Below, in pieces: positions 26,851 to 35,529 of a stretch of DNA of 64,000 nucleotides (positions are counted from its first letter, which is position 1; every line of letters starts with the position of its first letter). This DNA comes from Bacillota bacterium. Its GTDB lineage: Bacteria; Bacillota; Clostridia; Oscillospirales; Ruminococcaceae. The notes beneath the pieces were generated by a model. That model was not told the DNA's origin and searched no databases. It saw only the letters and a list, made by a program, of their open reading frames with translations. The DNA lies in contig JAEZTV010000030.1 in assembly GCA_023421245.1 (NCBI GenBank), forward strand, positions 1-64,000, read 5' to 3'. Both the position numbers and the translations under genes were made by a program.

Positions 26851-28599
26851 ATGAGGCGTGCGATATTCAGGTACTGTGTACTCGTTGCAATGATAGCGCT
26901 TGTAATTGGCGCTGCCATATCCTCTCTCATCCTATACACCATGCGCACACAAGAGATTGAGGCAAACATGAAGCTTGTGCTTTTCTCTGTCAAAAGCCAA
27001 ATAGAATATGACATTGAACACGGTATCTTTTCACCCGACGATGAAGTGCAAAAGTATACCGATTATCGCCTGAGCATCATTGATGCAGACGGCACCGTAA
27101 TTGCCGATTCCTCCGTCCCTGCCCGGCAGCTTGAAAACCATTCCGATCGCCCTGAGTTAATCGAAGCGAAGGCGCTGGAAACCGGTTCGTCCGTGCGGTT
27201 TTCACGGACGCTTGGCACCATGGTTACCTATATGGCAATGCGGGTGGATGACAATCTTTACATCCGTATTGCGATGGAGAACGATGTGCTCAATACTATA
27301 TTCAAAAGCCTGCTGCCTTCGGTGATCATAGGGCTTATTCTTGCTGCATTTATTACCCCCGTGGTAGCGGAAAATGTTACGAAGAAGATTGTGCAGCCAC
27401 TGTTTCGCGCACGCGACCATATTGAGAAGATTGCTGCGGGCGGCGATATTGCAATGCTGCCCTCACCCGAGTATGAGGAGCTTATCCCCATCATGGACAG
27501 CGTAAACACGCTGTCCATGCGCGTCAGCGATACGCTGGGGCAACTGCGCAACGAACGCGAACGAACCAAAACGCTTCTGGATAACATGGAGGAAGGGCTG
27601 GCAGTTATTGATAACCGCCTGCGAATTGCGAGCGTTAATAATGCATGTGAGCGATATATGGGTGCCACACAAACACGGGGGCGCAACATCATATACCTAA
27701 CCCGTGACAACCGCGTGCTCTCGGCCATCGAGGCGGCGGTGCGGTGGGGGCAATCCACTATATTTGATGTGCCAAGTCATGAGGGCGGCAGGGTGCTTTG
27801 CGCGCGTATCACGCCCGCGCGCGGCAGCACTGCGCTCACAGGAGAGGATACCGAGGAGCATGGCGCCATTTTGTTGCTTACCGATGTAACCCATACCCGC
27901 GAAAACGAGAAGATTCGCAGCGAGTTTGTAGCCAACGCCTCGCACGAGCTAAAAACCCCCATCACCTCAATCAAAGGCTTTGCCGAGCTGCTTGCCTCGG
28001 GGTTGGTGGAGGATGGGCACATCGCGGCGGACTATCTAGGCCGTATTACCGACGAAGCGTCGCGCATGACAAGCCTCATTAACGATATTATAAAGATTAG
28101 CGAACTGGAGGCCGGCGGCGTTGCAGAGCCCGCTAAACAGATAGACCTTGCGGCGATTGCGCGTGAGACAGCCGAGCACATTGCCCCTATCGCAGCGCAA
28201 AAGGGCGTTTCGGTTACGGTACTGGGCGAGAATTGTATGCTGCGCGCGCGACACGAGGATGTGCGCCAGATTATCGACAACCTTATGGATAACGCGGTAA
28301 AGTACAACAAACAGGGCGGCACTGTAACGGTCACCTGCCAAAACCTTTCCGATAAGGTATCGGTTTCGGTAGTCGATACCGGTATCGGTATTCCACGCGA
28401 ACACCATGCGCGCGTGTTCGAACGATTTTACTGCGTGGATAAAGGCCGCAGCAGAACGGTAGGCGGCACAGGGCTCGGGCTTTCCATCGTCAAGCATACC
28501 GTAGCAAGCCTGGGCGGTGAGATTGTGTTTGAGAGCAAAGAGGGCATCGGCACCACGATAACGGTGCACTTTCCCAACCGGCCTGCACAGAATCAATAA
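26851..28599 (+). CDS. phoR: PhoR-type sensor histidine kinase
   Basis: Membrane kinase of 582 residues: N-terminal helix, extracytoplasmic domain (about 35-150), second helix, HAMP, a PAS-like domain, then the phospho-acceptor block NASHELKTPITSIKG (near residue 363). The ATPase motifs DNAVKYN, DTGIGIP and GTGLGLSIVKH follow. It partners the PhoB-type regulator just upstream and, with PhoU and Pst, senses phosphate supply. GGAGG is eight bases before the ATG. Confidence 0.93.
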   Translation: MRRAIFRYCVLVAMIALVIGAAISSLILYTMRTQEIEANMKLVLFSVKSQIEYDIEHGIFSPDDEVQKYTDYRLSIIDADGTVIADSSVPARQLENHSDRPELIEAKALETGSSVRFSRTLGTMVTYMAMRVDDNLYIRIAMENDVLNTIFKSLLPSVIIGLILAAFITPVVAENVTKKIVQPLFRARDHIEKIAAGGDIAMLPSPEYEELIPIMDSVNTLSMRVSDTLGQLRNERERTKTLLDNMEEGLAVIDNRLRIASVNNACERYMGATQTRGRNIIYLTRDNRVLSAIEAAVRWGQSTIFDVPSHEGGRVLCARITPARGSTALTGEDTEEHGAILLLTDVTHTRENEKIRSEFVANASHELKTPITSIKGFAELLASGLVEDGHIAADYLGRITDEASRMTSLINDIIKISELEAGGVAEPAKQIDLAAIARETAEHIAPIAAQKGVSVTVLGENCMLRARHEDVRQIIDNLMDNAVKYNKQGGTVTVTCQNLSDKVSVSVVDTGIGIPREHHARVFERFYCVDKGRSRTVGGTGLGLSIVKHTVASLGGEIVFESKEGIGTTITVHFPNRPAQNQ

Positions 28600-28641
28600 G
28601 CAGCTCCCATGAAACCACGGATTCACCCGGCCTTAAAGAAC

Positions 28642-28719
28642 TTGAAGATGAAATGAATGGGCCTCCGGCGGCAGAACAGCCCTGCCGCCGCCCTTCTTGC
28701 CGGACATCTTCAATTTTTT
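28642..28719 (+). terminator. Terminator of the pst-pho operon
   Basis: A two-level hairpin. The outer stem TTGAAGATG (28642-28650) pairs with CATCTTCAA (28705-28713) and encloses CGGCGGCAG/CTGCCGCCG (28666-28674 with 28682-28690). Six T follow directly. Confidence 0.8.
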
Positions 28720-28748
28720 ACTGTAAATAAAAATATATCGCTTTTGTA

Positions 28749-28778
28749 TTGACTTTATTCATATAGTAATGCTATAAT
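28749..28778 (+). promoter_or_regulatory. tRNA-Leu(GAG) promoter
   Basis: -35 TTGACT (28749-28754), 18-bp spacer and perfect -10 TATAAT (28773-28778), 14 bp before the tRNA. Confidence 0.75.
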
Positions 28779-28792
28779 AAATCTCGCGATGT

Positions 28793-28876
28793 GCGGCAGT
28801 GCTGGAACTGGCAGACAGGCACGTTTGAGGGGCGTGTGTCTTCGACGTACGGGTTCAAGTCCCGTTTGCCGCACCA
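28793..28876 (+). tRNA. tRNA-Leu(GAG)
   Basis: 84 nt with encoded CCA. Acceptor GCGGCAG pairs with TTGCCGC (one GU). The anticodon stem CACGT/GCGTG leaves the loop TTGAGGG with anticodon GAG. A variable arm and the T arm CGGGTTCAAGTCCCG are present. It reads CUC and CUU. Confidence 0.95.
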
Positions 28877-28920
28877 AAAGAAACAGACAAATTTCGACAA
28901 GAAGTTTGTCTGTTTCTTTT
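28876..28920 (+). terminator. Terminator of tRNA-Leu(GAG)
   Basis: A perfect 16-bp stem, AAAAGAAACAGACAAA (28876-28891) with its complement at 28905-28920, ending TTTT. It begins at the last base of the tRNA CCA. Confidence 0.85.
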
Positions 28921-28961
28921 GGTTTTCCAATCAGTTATAATAAAATCAACTGCAACAAAAT

Positions 28962-29060
28962 GTTCCGGAGACTGGGTGAAGATATCCAGAAAGCTGCCTC
29001 CGGAGACTTACTCTTATGATGTTATTTTACAGTAATGCGATGACGGATTGATATCTTCAC
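28962..29060 (+). other. Structured non-coding leader before the membrane hydrolase gene
   Basis: TCCGGAG/CTCCGGA flank a CTGG/CCAG hairpin (about 28962-29007). GTGAAGATATC (28975-28985) is also repeated inverted as GATATCTTCAC (29050-29060). The two foldings exclude each other. The 327-bp gap between tRNA and hydrolase holds no other feature I can support. Confidence 0.4.
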
Positions 29061-29204
29061 AGGATTATTATTCAATTGGAAAACAAGGCTATACATACTA
29101 CTTTTCAACTTATCCTCCCAAAACGCATCTTATCCAATATCGCTTGTTCTCAAGGTAAATTGTATTTATACTTTGGGAAGACATTGAATTTGGAGGATGC
29201 AATT

Positions 29205-30503
29205 ATGGGAATCACTACATTGGTTTTATTACTCGCACTGGAGACATTTTTTCTTGTTTGGTCAATCATAACAAAGAACAATCACAGAGAAGAAAAGGGA
29301 ATCATCAGTATAGCTTTACTGGTGATTTTCGGACTGTTGCTTGTTACCGGGATTTTTGAATGGAGCTTTCGTTATGTGGCGCTTTTGCTCGTGCTGGTTA
29401 TACAGGCTCTTGTTGGCGCGGTTATACTCGTCAGAAAAAAAGAAAAAGAATATAGGTTAAGAAAAAATATCCTTCGTTTCATAAGGAACTGTTTTATCTT
29501 TACCTTCGCTCTGTCCCTTGCCATTCTTTTTCCGCAATACGAGAAGCCGAAAACAACAGGTGGATATGAAGTGGCGACTGCGAAATATACCTGGACTGAT
29601 ACCAGCAGAGTGGATGAGTTTTCTCAGTCCGATGAAAACAGAGCCTTGACGGTTGAATTCTGGTATCCGAAAAACGATGATAAAACATATCCACTTGTTG
29701 TTTTTTCTCACGGTGCATTTGGTTTCAGCGGAAGCAATTACTCTACGTTTGCACAGCTTGCCTCGAACGGGTATGTCGTTGCAAGCATCGGCCATACCTA
29801 CCATGCGTTTTACACGGTGGATACAAGCGGAAAGCTCACAACCGTAGATACCGGTTTTATCAATAAGGCGTCTGAAATTAATGCTATTCATGATACACAG
29901 CATGAGGAAGAGATTTACAACACGACAAGCGAATGGATGAAGCTTCGTACATCTGATGAAAACTTTGTTATTGATACAATACTTGGGCAGTGTAGAAACA
30001 ATCATGCCGGTGCGCTCTTTTCCATGATTAATACGGAAAAGATTGGCTTGATGGGTCATTCTCTCGGAGGAGCGTCGTCCGCACAAATTGGCAGAGAGCG
30101 TGACGATATCGACGCTGTAATCGTCCTTGACGGAACAATGCTGGGCGAAGAGGTGGCGTTTGAAAACAGTGCGATTGTCCTCAACGACACGCCTTATCCC
30201 ATTCCGCTCTTAAATGTTTACGCGGAGGATCATTACACAAATTCAAAAGAGCTCGTCGGGGACACTTACAATAATTTTTACGCAACCGAAAACGCTGTCT
30301 GCGCATATGAAACGGTGTTTAAAAATGCAGGACATCTGAACTTTACCGATCTGCCGCTGTTTTCCCCTGCGCTTGCCAAAATGCTCGGTATAGGCACAAT
30401 AGATGAACGGTATTGTATTGAAACCATGAACAAAGTTGTTTTAGAGTTTTTTAACAGCTGTTTAAAGGATAAGGGAGCGCCAAAAATTGAAAAGGAATAT
30501 TAA
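29205..30503 (+). CDS. Membrane-anchored alpha/beta hydrolase (PAF-acetylhydrolase-like)
   Basis: 432 residues. About three or four N-terminal membrane helices (residues 1-110) are followed by an alpha/beta-hydrolase domain with VFSHGAFGFSGSN (oxyanion region), the nucleophile elbow GHSLGG, an acid in VLDGTM and a C-terminal His in NAGHLNF. This resembles the platelet-activating-factor acetylhydrolase/dienelactone hydrolase group, so an ester of a lipid or small acid is a likely substrate. ATG 29205 is eight bases after GGAGG. It is followed after three bases by a LytTR regulator. Composition is visibly more A+T-rich than the flanking pst operon. Confidence 0.82.
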   Translation: MGITTLVLLLALETFFLVWSIITKNNHREEKGIISIALLVIFGLLLVTGIFEWSFRYVALLLVLVIQALVGAVILVRKKEKEYRLRKNILRFIRNCFIFTFALSLAILFPQYEKPKTTGGYEVATAKYTWTDTSRVDEFSQSDENRALTVEFWYPKNDDKTYPLVVFSHGAFGFSGSNYSTFAQLASNGYVVASIGHTYHAFYTVDTSGKLTTVDTGFINKASEINAIHDTQHEEEIYNTTSEWMKLRTSDENFVIDTILGQCRNNHAGALFSMINTEKIGLMGHSLGGASSAQIGRERDDIDAVIVLDGTMLGEEVAFENSAIVLNDTPYPIPLLNVYAEDHYTNSKELVGDTYNNFYATENAVCAYETVFKNAGHLNFTDLPLFSPALAKMLGIGTIDERYCIETMNKVVLEFFNSCLKDKGAPKIEKEY

Positions 30504-30506
30504 TCT

Positions 30507-30950
30507 ATGAAAGTCCGAATCAAGCAAATCAGTGACAAAGCCGATGAATGTCTTATTATAGAATGTGTTGAGGTTACACCCGATATTGAGAGCATACGGT
30601 CGTATGCTCTCACCAAGGGCACGACTTTAACGGGAAGCGTAGATGGACGCATTTATCAGTTCAACCTTTCCGATGTTCTCTATTTTGAGGCGGTCGACGA
30701 ACGGGTATTTGCCTATACGAAAAGTAAGATGTATGAACTCAGAATTCGTCTGTATGAGCTTGAAAGCGCTTATGCGGATAAGCATTTTATCCGTTGTTCC
30801 AAATCGTTTATAATTAACCTGATGAAGCTTGAGAGCATAAGCCCAGCTTTAAACGGGCGATTTGCGGCGCATATGAAAAACGGTGAAAAAATAATTATCT
30901 CACGACAATACGTGCCTAAGATAAAACGCGCTGTGTTGGGAGGGAAGTAA
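30507..30950 (+). CDS. LytTR-family DNA-binding regulator
   Basis: 147 residues without a receiver domain. The C-terminal LytTR domain is clear: DVLYFEAVDERVFAYT, then FIRCSKSFIINLMKLESI and the basic ISRQYVPKIKRAV end. Stand-alone regulators of this kind are usually encoded with a DUF3021 protein, as here (the next gene starts two bases later). It probably controls this small operon, including the hydrolase. Confidence 0.9.
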   Translation: MKVRIKQISDKADECLIIECVEVTPDIESIRSYALTKGTTLTGSVDGRIYQFNLSDVLYFEAVDERVFAYTKSKMYELRIRLYELESAYADKHFIRCSKSFIINLMKLESISPALNGRFAAHMKNGEKIIISRQYVPKIKRAVLGGK

Positions 30951-30951
30951 A

Positions 30952-31395
30952 ATGGACTTTAAAACTTTCTTTGTAAAAAAGATAATGATGAGTTTTTTTG
31001 TATCAGTAACCTGCATTTGTGCGGTGATGGCTTTGATTGGAATGGTATTTGAAACCGATACCCGTTTTGGTTACGAAGCGTTTTTGTCGCCTCTTATCTT
31101 CGGCGCTGTTGCAACCCTTCCTTCGCTTGTGCAATATTCAAAAAAAGAATTGTCCCTAAGGCAAACGGCTGTCAGAAATGTGATTCATTTCATTATGCTT
31201 GAAGCGGTCATTTTATCAGTTCTCTATTTCGGGGGAATGCTCACAAGTATTTCGATGGCAGTATCGCTTGGAATTTCTATATTCGTGATTGATTTAACCG
31301 TCAATCTGGTCCTGTGGATCAATGATAAAAGAACCGCAAAAGAATTCAATAGCGCATTGAGAATATTGCAAGATGATTGTGGGATTAACAAATAG
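30952..31395 (+). CDS. DUF3021 family membrane protein
   Basis: 147 residues with four membrane helices (about 12-34, 43-63, 75-95, 100-122) and a polar C terminus. DUF3021 proteins regularly follow LytTR regulators and are thought to modulate them, though this is not proven. Overlapping expression with the regulator is implied by the two-base gap. Confidence 0.85.
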   Translation: MDFKTFFVKKIMMSFFVSVTCICAVMALIGMVFETDTRFGYEAFLSPLIFGAVATLPSLVQYSKKELSLRQTAVRNVIHFIMLEAVILSVLYFGGMLTSISMAVSLGISIFVIDLTVNLVLWINDKRTAKEFNSALRILQDDCGINK

Positions 31396-31536
31396 CTCTA
31401 TTTAACATTGTAATAATTGTTCTTTTCTTATACTTATTTCAATTAGAAACAGAGACTAAATCGCTAAATTCCAATTTGTTGTTCAGACTATAAGCAATAT
31501 TCTGCCATCGTAAAAATCTTTTATCACGGTTTTTAC

Positions 31537-31589
31537 AAGATAACGTCAGGAATGAGGATTGAAACTCATACCTGACGTTATCTTTTTTC
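31537..31589 (+). terminator. Terminator after the LytTR operon
   Basis: A 14-bp perfect stem AAGATAACGTCAGG/CCTGACGTTATCTT (31537-31550 with 31571-31584) with an inner ATGAG/CTCAT helix, followed by TTTTCT. Confidence 0.85.
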
Positions 31590-31619
31590 TTATAATAAAC
31601 AGTAAATTTGAAAAACCAC

Positions 31620-31650
31620 TTGACTGTTACCTTGGGTGTTAGTTTATGAT
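31620..31650 (+). promoter_or_regulatory. MerR-type promoter
   Basis: -35 TTGACT (31620-31625) and -10 TATGAT (31645-31650) are 19 bp apart, too long for normal sigma-70 use. The spacer contains an imperfect dyad ACC-ttg-GGT. This is the classic layout of MerR-family operators, so the gene just downstream probably regulates itself. Confidence 0.7.
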
Positions 31651-31668
31651 TGTATTGAGGTGATAGAT

Positions 31669-32550
31669 ATGCTGATAAATGAAGTGAGCAAACTCACAGC
31701 ACTAACGAAAAAAGCAATAGAATATTATACTTTGCAGGGGTTGATTGCTCCATCTATTTCAGCCAATGGATATAGAGATTACAGCGAACAAGATGTAAAA
31801 CGCTTAAATGAAGTCGGTGTTTTAAGAAAACTTGATGTCAGCATTGACGAAATTAAAACCATACTTAATGATGCGACAAATTCAGCCTTACAAGCTGTAT
31901 CTGTAAGAAAAGAAATGGCTTTTAAATGTGATTCGATGAAAAATGCAATTCTTCAAAAATTGAGTGCCGGCAAGTCTTATTCGGAAATCAGTACAGAGCT
32001 TGAAGCTATTGAACAAATAAAAACTATTACTGAAAAGATATTAGATGCTTTCCCAGGATATTACGGACGGCTTGTGTGTATGCATTTTTCAAGGTTTCTC
32101 AATGAGCCTATTCAATCCGAAAGACAACAATCAGCTTATAAAACCATCATATCGTTTTTAGACAGCATTCCGCCGATGGATATGCCAAAGGATTTAGAGG
32201 ATTATTTGATTGAAGGAACAAAACATATTGGCACAAAACAACTTGTAGAAATGCTTGAAAGCACAAGGAAATCAGTAGAAAGCCCTGATGAGTTCTTGTC
32301 AAATAACAAAGAAATGTTAGAGCAATATTTAGCATATAAACAATCTGATGAATACAAGAACTCACCTGCTTGCAGGCTGATGGAGTTAATGAAAGAGTTT
32401 AATAACGCAAATGGGTATAATGATGTATTCCTTCCTGCTATGAAACAGTTGAGCAATTCCTATGATGAGTATTGTCGCCAAATGGAAATTGCCAATAAAA
32501 AACTATTGGAGCGGTATCCGGAAATTAAGAATCTAGATATCCAAAGCTAA
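31669..32550 (+). CDS. MerR-family transcriptional regulator
   Basis: 293 residues. The N-terminal winged helix (INEVSKLTALTKKAIEYYTLQGLI) and coiled coil are typical of MerR. The long C-terminal half (about 130-293) is mostly helical, with no recognised ligand-binding domain. The start at 31669 follows GAGGTGAT. Its own promoter has the 19-bp spacer. A+T-rich like its left neighbours. The effector is unknown. Confidence 0.87.
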   Translation: MLINEVSKLTALTKKAIEYYTLQGLIAPSISANGYRDYSEQDVKRLNEVGVLRKLDVSIDEIKTILNDATNSALQAVSVRKEMAFKCDSMKNAILQKLSAGKSYSEISTELEAIEQIKTITEKILDAFPGYYGRLVCMHFSRFLNEPIQSERQQSAYKTIISFLDSIPPMDMPKDLEDYLIEGTKHIGTKQLVEMLESTRKSVESPDEFLSNNKEMLEQYLAYKQSDEYKNSPACRLMELMKEFNNANGYNDVFLPAMKQLSNSYDEYCRQMEIANKKLLERYPEIKNLDIQS

Positions 32551-32631
32551 TGCGCATAACTTTTGGTAGATGACAGTTTGAATCACTATCTAAAAATAGG
32601 ATGATATCCGAAATTGACACTACTTGCACGT

Positions 32632-32678
32632 AATAACGCCCACAAACCTTGTTGCATCTATGGTTTGTGGGCGTTATT
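32632..32678 (+). terminator. Terminator after the MerR gene
   Basis: A perfect 17-bp stem AATAACGCCCACAAACC (32632-32648) with its complement at 32662-32678, followed by a T-poor tail; AT-rich ends allow use in both directions. Confidence 0.75.
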
Positions 32679-32697
32679 ATACTCCGCCGAAAGGCAC

Positions 32698-32734
32698 AAG
32701 GTTTCACAGCGTGATAAACACGCTGTGAAACCTT
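32698..32734. terminator. Second hairpin, between converging MerR and splB genes
   Basis: A perfect 16-bp stem (32698-32713 with 32719-32734) with loop ATAAA, close to the splB stop on the minus strand. No long U tract on either side, so it may be a 3'-end stabiliser or terminator for splB. Confidence 0.6.
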
Positions 32735-32775
32735 GACTAAAAACTAAGAAAAATCAATATTATGCTGCCAATAAA

Positions 32776-33777
32776 TTATGATATATATAATATTGACATA
32801 TCGGCTAGCTGCTGCGACAGCTTCTCTCTTAAAAACGATTCCACCTCTAACCGTATCTCGTTGCGGTAGCTGTATTTTCCGCGCCCGCGTCCAGTCATGG
32901 TTTCTCTGTCAAAAAGCTTTACCGAATTTGGGAACGCTTCGGTGTTGATGGCATTTTGAACAAAGCTGTAAGTCATGAGTATGATTTCTATAAAACCGGT
33001 TTGTTTAACCCTTTGGCTTAGTTCATCCGCCAGCTGTTCGATCAGTTCGCCATACAACTGTCTCCAATTCGAAAGTAAAATGATGGGCGCAATCAGAAGC
33101 CCCACCGGATATCCCGCTTCCGCCACATCATTGAGTGCATCGATCCGCGCGCGCAGCGGAGATGTTCCAAGCTCTACGCGTCGGATGATCTCTTGCGGGT
33201 TTACGCTCATGCGAAACAGGGTCTTGCCCCTGTGATCAAGGCCAAGCAGCGGCTTTACCATGTCAAACTTCGTCGGGAAGGTCAGGTACCCGCGGCCTTC
33301 CAGTGCAAAACGCTCAATGGTATAAGCCAGATTACCGGTGGTGGTATTTTCGAGTAGCAGGTCGCTGTTGCTGCCAATCTCAAAGGTTTGCGGCCGGGGG
33401 GCAGCATCGGCTTTTGCAAGAAGCTTGTTCAGCATCTGTTCACGGTTTACAAACAGGCGAAGATAGGAGCATTTGTTGTAATTGCATACCAGATAGCAAT
33501 AAAGGCACATTGCCCGGCAGCCCGAAGATGTGTAGGGTACCAGCCAGTCGGAAACCTTCTGGTTGGGCACATACCTGTGTGTTTTTCTCAGGCCAATGAT
33601 GAGATGGTTTTTGAGTCTGGGGAAGTCTTGATTCTTTGCCGCAGCAAGCTCGGGGATATAGTTGTGACTTTTTATTTCTGTCCAAGGCAGGTCTTCATAT
33701 TTTGCTCGCAGCATCTGCCCAAGCTCATAGTCGAGCGCAGCCGGCTCGTAATAAACGGCATCAAAGCGCATAGTCAT
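32776..33777 (-). CDS. splB: Spore photoproduct lyase
   Basis: Radical-SAM enzyme of 333 residues that repairs the thymine dimer formed in UV-irradiated spores. The Fe-S cysteines are in the block SGCRAMCLYCYLVCNYNKC (near residues 85-103), and NLAYTIERFA and RMSVNPQEIIRRVE fit the family. ATG 33777 follows GGAGG by seven bases. Its presence supports a spore-forming lifestyle. It is expressed alone, downstream of nothing obvious. Confidence 0.92.
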   Translation of the reverse strand: MTMRFDAVYYEPAALDYELGQMLRAKYEDLPWTEIKSHNYIPELAAAKNQDFPRLKNHLIIGLRKTHRYVPNQKVSDWLVPYTSSGCRAMCLYCYLVCNYNKCSYLRLFVNREQMLNKLLAKADAAPRPQTFEIGSNSDLLLENTTTGNLAYTIERFALEGRGYLTFPTKFDMVKPLLGLDHRGKTLFRMSVNPQEIIRRVELGTSPLRARIDALNDVAEAGYPVGLLIAPIILLSNWRQLYGELIEQLADELSQRVKQTGFIEIILMTYSFVQNAINTEAFPNSVKLFDRETMTGRGRGKYSYRNEIRLEVESFLREKLSQQLADMSILYIS

Positions 33778-33889
33778 CTCTGTTCCTCCCAACAGAGATA
33801 GTGTCTCCAAAATAATATCAACTATTTCGGGGACACGCGCAGGGACAACAGAACACCATAAGCCCTTTTACGGCTAAAAGCCTTTATTA

Positions 33890-34444
33890 CTAGAAATTGC
33901 GTTCCATAATATCCACAAGATAGATTGCCATCTCTTTGGGTGTTTCTCTGTTCTCTTTCTTAATCCATTCTGTTATAATGCTCCAAATACCACCAAACGT
34001 AAAGTAATGAGCGTAATACTCTATACCCTGTTGATCCATCATCTTTTCTGCCTGCACCAGTGTGATGTGACTTACATCAACCGCAACCTTTCCCACAAAA
34101 GCCGGCAGCCTTTCGCCGACAAAATGAAGCATGTTCGATTTCTGTAACAAAATCAAAAACCGAATATGCCTTTCGCAAAACTCAAAACAGGAAAGACAGC
34201 CCGTGTATAAGGTCAAATTACCTTTTTCCAATATCCTCTCCGCAAATTCCATAAAAATCAGATTGCAGTACTGCATGAGAACATCATCTTTTGAGCTGAA
34301 GTACCTGTAAAATGTTCTGCGGCCGATATGTGCCTCAGAAACAATATCGACAATGGTAATATCACTATAGCTTTCTTCTTCCATTAAACGAAACAAAGCG
34401 TTAAAAATCCATTGGCGTGTCTGTTTTAAAGTTATCTTTTCCAT
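33890..34444 (-). CDS. TetR-family transcriptional regulator
   Basis: 184 residues. N-terminal helix-turn-helix DITIVDIVSEAHIGRRTFYRYFSSKDDVL, then a helical ligand-binding and dimerisation part. AGGAG is close before the ATG. It is divergent from the hydrolase at 34609; the shared gap has an inverted repeat that could be its operator, so it probably represses the hydrolase and itself. Confidence 0.9.
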   Translation of the reverse strand: MEKITLKQTRQWIFNALFRLMEEESYSDITIVDIVSEAHIGRRTFYRYFSSKDDVLMQYCNLIFMEFAERILEKGNLTLYTGCLSCFEFCERHIRFLILLQKSNMLHFVGERLPAFVGKVAVDVSHITLVQAEKMMDQQGIEYYAHYFTFGGIWSIITEWIKKENRETPKEMAIYLVDIMERNF

Positions 34445-34474
34445 CGTTACTCCTTTTGGCGCACATTTCTGTTA

Positions 34475-34549
34475 TTGTGCCAACTTTAGGCTGAGCTATT
34501 GCCTGTGGCTGCTGCTTTATATTATACTAAAGCAACAGCGGTGGCACAA
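34475..34549 (+). promoter_or_regulatory. Divergent regulatory region with candidate TetR operator
   Basis: TTGTGCCA (34475-34482) recurs inverted as TGGCACAA (34542-34549). Between them a plus-strand promoter is visible: TTGCCT (34499-34504), 18 bp, TATACT (34523-34528). The half-sites frame the promoter of the hydrolase gene. Confidence 0.5.
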
Positions 34550-34608
34550 GTGTGCAACTGCATCTAGCACCGGTATCATCAACCATTTCGCATAAAGGAG
34601 AATGAGCC

Positions 34609-35499
34609 GTGGAGAGGACTACCATCACTGAAAACTATGAGCATTTTGAGCACATCATGCCTGTGCAGACAATGGCTTTGCACAGCGGTACTTTTTCGTA
34701 CCGCTACTGCAAAAACCCCAACCCCGAAAAGGATGTGACACTGATTTTTCTTGCAGGGGGAAGCGGTCTTGCGGATTCTGTATTTATGTTTGCAAGCGCG
34801 CTTACCAAAAAGTACAGCCTGCTTACGTTTAATTACCCATCGGGATACAGCACCAATCGAAGCCTCGCCGACGCGCTTGCCGAGCTATTAACAAAACTGG
34901 ATGTACATAATGCGTATCTTGTGGGTCAATCGTATGGGGGATTGTTTGCACAGGTTATGGCAAAGCAGCACCCCGAATGCGTTAAGGGATTGATTTTATC
35001 CGGCACATGTTCTATGTACAATGATCTAACCTATCATGGCATTGCGGAAGTCGTGGGGCTGCTCAACCCCCAAAAGCTTAAGAAAAATCTGCGCGTGGGC
35101 GGCATCCTTCCACGCGGTATGCTCGTATTTCTTATGAAAGCTGCTTTTAAGAAGCATGCGCCGGATAAGAAAGCCGCAAAGGAACTGGCTGAAGTAATTG
35201 ATAGGATAAAAGGATCGATCAGCAAAGAGTATTGGCGCTTGATGAATACCCTGCTTGCAGATTTGATGAATGAGTACGGCACACACAAGCCGGAAGATTT
35301 TCGATTTCTACGCAATGAGGTTTTGTTGATTTTCTCTGATGAAGACCTCACCTTTAGCGATGAGCTCAAAGATACGTTAGTACGTTTGATGCCAGACCCA
35401 ACGGTTGTAAGGGATATTGCCGGCGGCCACTTGGCATTGTTCTCTAGCTTTGACCAATATGTGCGGGAAATCAGCACCTTTCTTAATGAGAGAAATTGA
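34609..35499 (+). CDS. Alpha/beta hydrolase
   Basis: 296 residues, cytoplasmic. The elbow GQSYGG with nucleophile Ser (about residue 109), FLAGGSG as oxyanion strand, an acid in FSDEDLTF and the His in AGGHLALF give a full triad. GTG start 34609 follows AAGGAG. It pairs with the divergent TetR gene, as is common for inducible esterases. The substrate is unknown. Confidence 0.85.
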   Translation: MERTTITENYEHFEHIMPVQTMALHSGTFSYRYCKNPNPEKDVTLIFLAGGSGLADSVFMFASALTKKYSLLTFNYPSGYSTNRSLADALAELLTKLDVHNAYLVGQSYGGLFAQVMAKQHPECVKGLILSGTCSMYNDLTYHGIAEVVGLLNPQKLKKNLRVGGILPRGMLVFLMKAAFKKHAPDKKAAKELAEVIDRIKGSISKEYWRLMNTLLADLMNEYGTHKPEDFRFLRNEVLLIFSDEDLTFSDELKDTLVRLMPDPTVVRDIAGGHLALFSSFDQYVREISTFLNERN

Positions 35500-35529
35500 A
35501 GCCAGCGTTTCTTTCGGTTTATCCTGCTT

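Noticed and set aside
31551..31570. A GATTGAAAC motif like the end of a CRISPR repeat
   Set aside because: It occurs once, inside a terminator hairpin, with no repeat-spacer array and no cas genes.
28793..32734. tRNA-Leu(GAG) as an integration site of a mobile element
   Set aside because: No copy of the tRNA 3' end was found at the right side of the A+T-rich stretch, and no integrase or relaxase gene is present.
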